NCBI GenBank assembly: GCA_903918315.1
Contig: CAIXEA010000062.1
Span: forward strand, 1 to 57,112
Direction of reading: 5' to 3'
Origin: an uncultured Acetobacteraceae bacterium
GTDB lineage: Bacteria; Pseudomonadota; Alphaproteobacteria; Acetobacterales; Acetobacteraceae
DNA: 57,112 nt
A program made the position numbers and the translations under genes. Shown here in pieces: positions 54,578 to 57,112 of the stretch. Numbering within the stretch: the first letter of the stretch is position 1; the number at the start of each line of letters is the position of its first letter. The notes beneath the pieces were generated by a model, which had not been told where the DNA came from, made no database searches, and was given only the letters and a program-made list of their open reading frames with translations.

Positions 54578-54601
54578 GGCTGCTACCCGCCGGTAGCAGC
54601 C
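54578..54601 (-). terminator. hairpin after the mtrB/pioB-type pseudogene
   Basis: GGCTGCTACC (54578-54587) and GGTAGCAGCC (54592-54601) pair perfectly around a 4-base CGCC loop, 4 bases beyond the pseudogene stop at 54606. No T-tract. Confidence 0.6.
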
Positions 54602-54605
54602 GGTT

Positions 54606-56959
54606 TCAGAAGCGGACGCGGATCCCGGCGCCGACAACATGCACCGAGTCGTTGGGGTTCAGCGTCCCGGGCAGCAGGATATTGGCATACTGCACCGGGC
54701 TCACGCCGTTGGCGTAGTCCTTGTAGGTGAAGCGCTCGAAGGCATAGCCGAACAGCAGGGTCATGTTCGGCCGGATCGTGTATTCCCCGTGGATCGACAG
54801 CATATGCAGGGTCGACGTCACATCCGGCAGCGGCGTTGTGTTGATATTGGCCTGCGTGATCTGGCTGTTGGTGACCGTCGAGCCGAAGAACACCACACTG
54901 TCGCCCATCGCATAGGCCGTGTCGCCATAGGAGAAATTGTATTCCAGACTGAGCTTCAGCACGTCCGGAATGGCCTGCCAGTCGAGCGTCAGCCCCGCCG
55001 TATGGACCGAATCCGTGGTCTTGTTGGACCAGGGCACGACGAACTGGTTCGCCGCCGGCGCCGCACCGGAGGTGGTGCTTTCGTACACGCTGGCCTGATC
55101 ATAGTACAGCTGCTGGAAGTTATAATAAGCATGCGCGCTGAACGACGGGGTGACCTGCCAGTTGATGTCCGGCCCAACCCGCAGGTTGTGGTTGTTCCGC
55201 AGCCCATAGGTCGTATCCGGATAGCTGTCGTTGGAATAGCGGACCATCATCGACGCGGACAGGTTATGCATCGGTGACAGGTCGAGACTGGCCTTGACCT
55301 CATCATGCTTGCGTGAGGACTCGAAATACATCAGGAAGCGGGCCGGCTCGTTGTCGTTCGCGCCCAACTGATGCCAGGTGAAATTGTTGTTGTAGTTGTG
55401 CGCATCGCGATCCTGATGCGAATAGCTCAGGGCGGCGAATACGTCATCGAAGACCTGGCTGCGGATTTTGGCCGTGATGGTGTTCGACGTGACCAATGAG
55501 GTGTTGGCATAGCTCCGGTATGTCGTCTCGTAGGTGTCATTCAGCGTCACCTTGGTCTGCGGCAGGATGCGGTAGCCGGCCTCCGCCGTGAACGTCTGAT
55601 GGCTGTAGCTGAAGGGCAGATTGGACAACGACGCGGCCCCAACCGTCGCGAGACTGTTGTGATCCTCCGCATAGACATTGCGCGGCGTCTGATTGTCGCG
55701 ATCATCGATTGTATAGGACAGGCGCACATCCAGCTTGGGCAATGGGCGCGCGGTCTAGGCGACATTGCCATGGATGGTCTGAATCAGACCGCTCAGGCTC
55801 GACCGCGGCTCGGTCAGGGTCGCGGCGGCATTGCCGGTCGCCAGCTGATAGGGCGCATTCTGCATCTGCACGCCATAGGCGAAATTGGCGTTGATGCGGG
55901 TCGTCGGGTCCAGATTAAGCCCAGCAGGAGCTTGACCTGATGCGCGGAGTTGGACGGCGGCAGCACGTAGGGCGCGAACATACCAGCCATCTGGGCCGCG
56001 GTCCCGAACGTGGCACCGGTGAAAGCGTAGGGATTGGCCGCGTTGAAGACCGCAAGATTGTCAGTGAAATTGCTGAACGAATAACCAAGCTGCGCCTGCA
56101 TCCGCTCATTGCCATACGCGGCCGAAATATCATATCGGTCTGTATCGTAATCAATCGGCTGCGCGAAATACCCCAGCGCGCTGGTGAAGGTGCCCGGGGC
56201 CGCAGCCGACGAGGTCGTCGGCGAAGGCGCCCCCGTGATGTTCAGGGAGTTGGCCTGATAACCCGTCTTATGCTCATGCCGCAAAGATCCGGTCACGGTC
56301 CAATCGTTCCATTGCCATTTGCCCGTGCCCATGAAAATGTCGCGCTGCGTACCGATATTATAATTGTACAGCAGGCCTGCCGGGGAACTGTTCAGGATCG
56401 GCTGCCACACCGGAAAGGCCGTCGCCCCTGATGTATAGGGAGAACCGAGTTTCGGAGGCGGATTCGTGAGGTTGGAGTAGGTCACCCCCAGCCCGCCTGG
56501 GGTGACACCCGGCACCAGCGTGCCATATTGCGTCCAGATCGAACGGAATGAACTGGCCGCATTGTAGGGAATGCCATCATAGGAGAAGGTCAGCCCCCAG
56601 CTACCCTGCTCGCCAAATTTGGCTGAGAAGGACCGGTCGCTGAAACCCATATCGGTCCCGATGATGTCCCAGTAATGGGTATCCCCGGAATCCCAGGGAT
56701 CACGGCCGCGGAACTGGAAATTGCCCAGCCCGCCAAATCCCGGATCAACCGCGCCGGAAAACCGCCCGAAATAATCCGATCGGTTGGAGCGATAGACCCC
56801 GCCCACCTCAATCCAATTACTGGACGTGGGCGCCGCCGTCGCGGCCGCTGGCTTGTCACCAACATCGAAACTGTCATCACTGCCGGCCGCGACAGACTGC
56901 AAAGGCAGCAAACAGACGCCCGCGGCCAGGGTGGCTCTGAGAGAACGCGTGAAGTTCAT
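54606..56959 (-). pseudogene. MtrB/PioB-family outer-membrane beta-barrel, broken by two lesions
   Basis: The start at 56959 has GGAGGACAGG before it, and a signal peptide (MNFTRSLRATLAAGVCLLPL) ends SVAAG. The text has the family's shape (VYRSNRSDYFGRFSG, FRGRDPWDSGDTHYWDI, FSAKFGEQGSWGLTFSYDGIPYN) and the end GAGIRVRF is a typical barrel end. The first part runs to about 55920, where a one-base loss (near CCC 55920-55922) shifts the frame. The second frame continues (NLDPTTRINANFAYGVQMQN...) into an in-frame TAG at 55755-55757, then goes on (PLPKLDVRLSYTIDD) to 54606. Restored, it is about 780 residues, the size of PioB/MtrB porins that hold decahaem cytochromes in the outer membrane. No pioA/mtrA is visible. 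Probably inactive. Confidence 0.8.
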
Positions 56960-56975
56960 TATCCTGTCCTCCGGC

Positions 56976-57112
56976 CTAGGCCGTGTGGACGGATTTGATC
57001 AAGACAAACACACAGGCCAATGACACGAATGCCTCGTAGTTTCGCTTGGTCTTCTCACAGCGCATAGCGACCCGCTTGAACCGTTTGAGTTTGCCGAAGC
57101 ATTGCTCGACGC
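56976..57112 (-). mobile_element. 3' end of an IS5-family transposase gene (partial)
   Basis: The frame on the minus strand reads VEQCFGKLKRFKRVAMRCEK, then TKRNYEAFVSLACVFVLIKS and a TAG at 56976-56978. The VExxFGxLKxFxRxAxRxxK segment is the C-terminal DDE part (last catalytic Glu) of IS5-family transposases. The 5' part lies beyond the window. It ends 16 bases before the pioB-type start. The stop lies in CTAG (56976-56979), which fits the YTAR target duplication of the family. Confidence 0.8.

Overview
The window is GC-rich chromosomal DNA of a heterotrophic, respiring bacterium. It is most likely an alphaproteobacterium, probably of the Rhodospirillales/Acetobacterales. The reasons are the tatB-tatC-serS run, the form II molybdenum hydroxylase, the TRAP transporter, the DUF3309 and CsbD small proteins, the many TGATG/ATGA/GTGA gene overlaps and the REP-like palindromes. 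No rRNA, tRNA or CRISPR was seen. The only mobile element is the end of an IS5-family element that runs off the right edge.

Layout, left to right. (1) 1-4.8 kb: a minus-strand catabolic operon (amidohydrolase, TauD-type dioxygenase, a frameshifted alpha/beta hydrolase), divergent from a GMC oxidoreductase. (2) 4.8-13.4 kb: a minus-strand operon that begins with a small XRE-type regulator overlapping hyfB. It continues with hyfC, hyfE, hyfF, hyfG and hyfI homologues and ends with a luciferase-like flavin oxidoreductase. It encodes a complete membrane complex of the complex I/group 4 hydrogenase superfamily, but the large subunit lacks the [NiFe] cysteines, so it is an energy-converting hydrogenase-related (Ehr-type) complex of unknown reaction. 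(3) 13.4-19.5 kb: oxyR, a GT-C-like membrane protein, serS, tatC and tatB, then three small stress or membrane proteins on the plus strand. (4) 19.6-28.2 kb: an SDR, a three-subunit molybdenum hydroxylase (S-L-M order), a hydrolase, an orphan peptide-type binding protein and a DadA-like oxidase. (5) 28.3-36.7 kb: recQ, two tandem di-heme cytochromes (one secreted, one lipoprotein), pobA, and an AtzG/AtzE-like amidase pair.

(6) 36.7-41.1 kb: an acyl-CoA ligase / acyl-CoA dehydrogenase operon with two small lipoproteins between the enzymes. (7) 41.3-43.8 kb: an NTF2-like protein, a PEP-CTERM-like secreted protein behind an AT-rich leader, and a parvulin. (8) 43.8-53.6 kb: a TRAP transporter, two FAH-family enzymes, a TIR-like/transmembrane/SUMF1 protein, an MmgE/PrpD protein, msrB, an Lrp regulator and an RHH protein. 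(9) 53.6-57.1 kb: four tandem 55-bp palindromic repeats, a DUF2889 protein, and an mtrB/pioB-family outer-membrane barrel gene broken by a frameshift and an amber codon, with an IS5-family element just upstream of its start.

The most notable points are the Ehr-type operon with its built-in regulator and a candidate operator, the TIR-like/SUMF1 fusion, and the palindromic repeat. The array copies of that repeat and a lone copy 25 kb away differ by four fully compensatory base-pair changes plus one loop change. All positions and motifs were read by eye. Family names rest on recognised motifs, not on a search.
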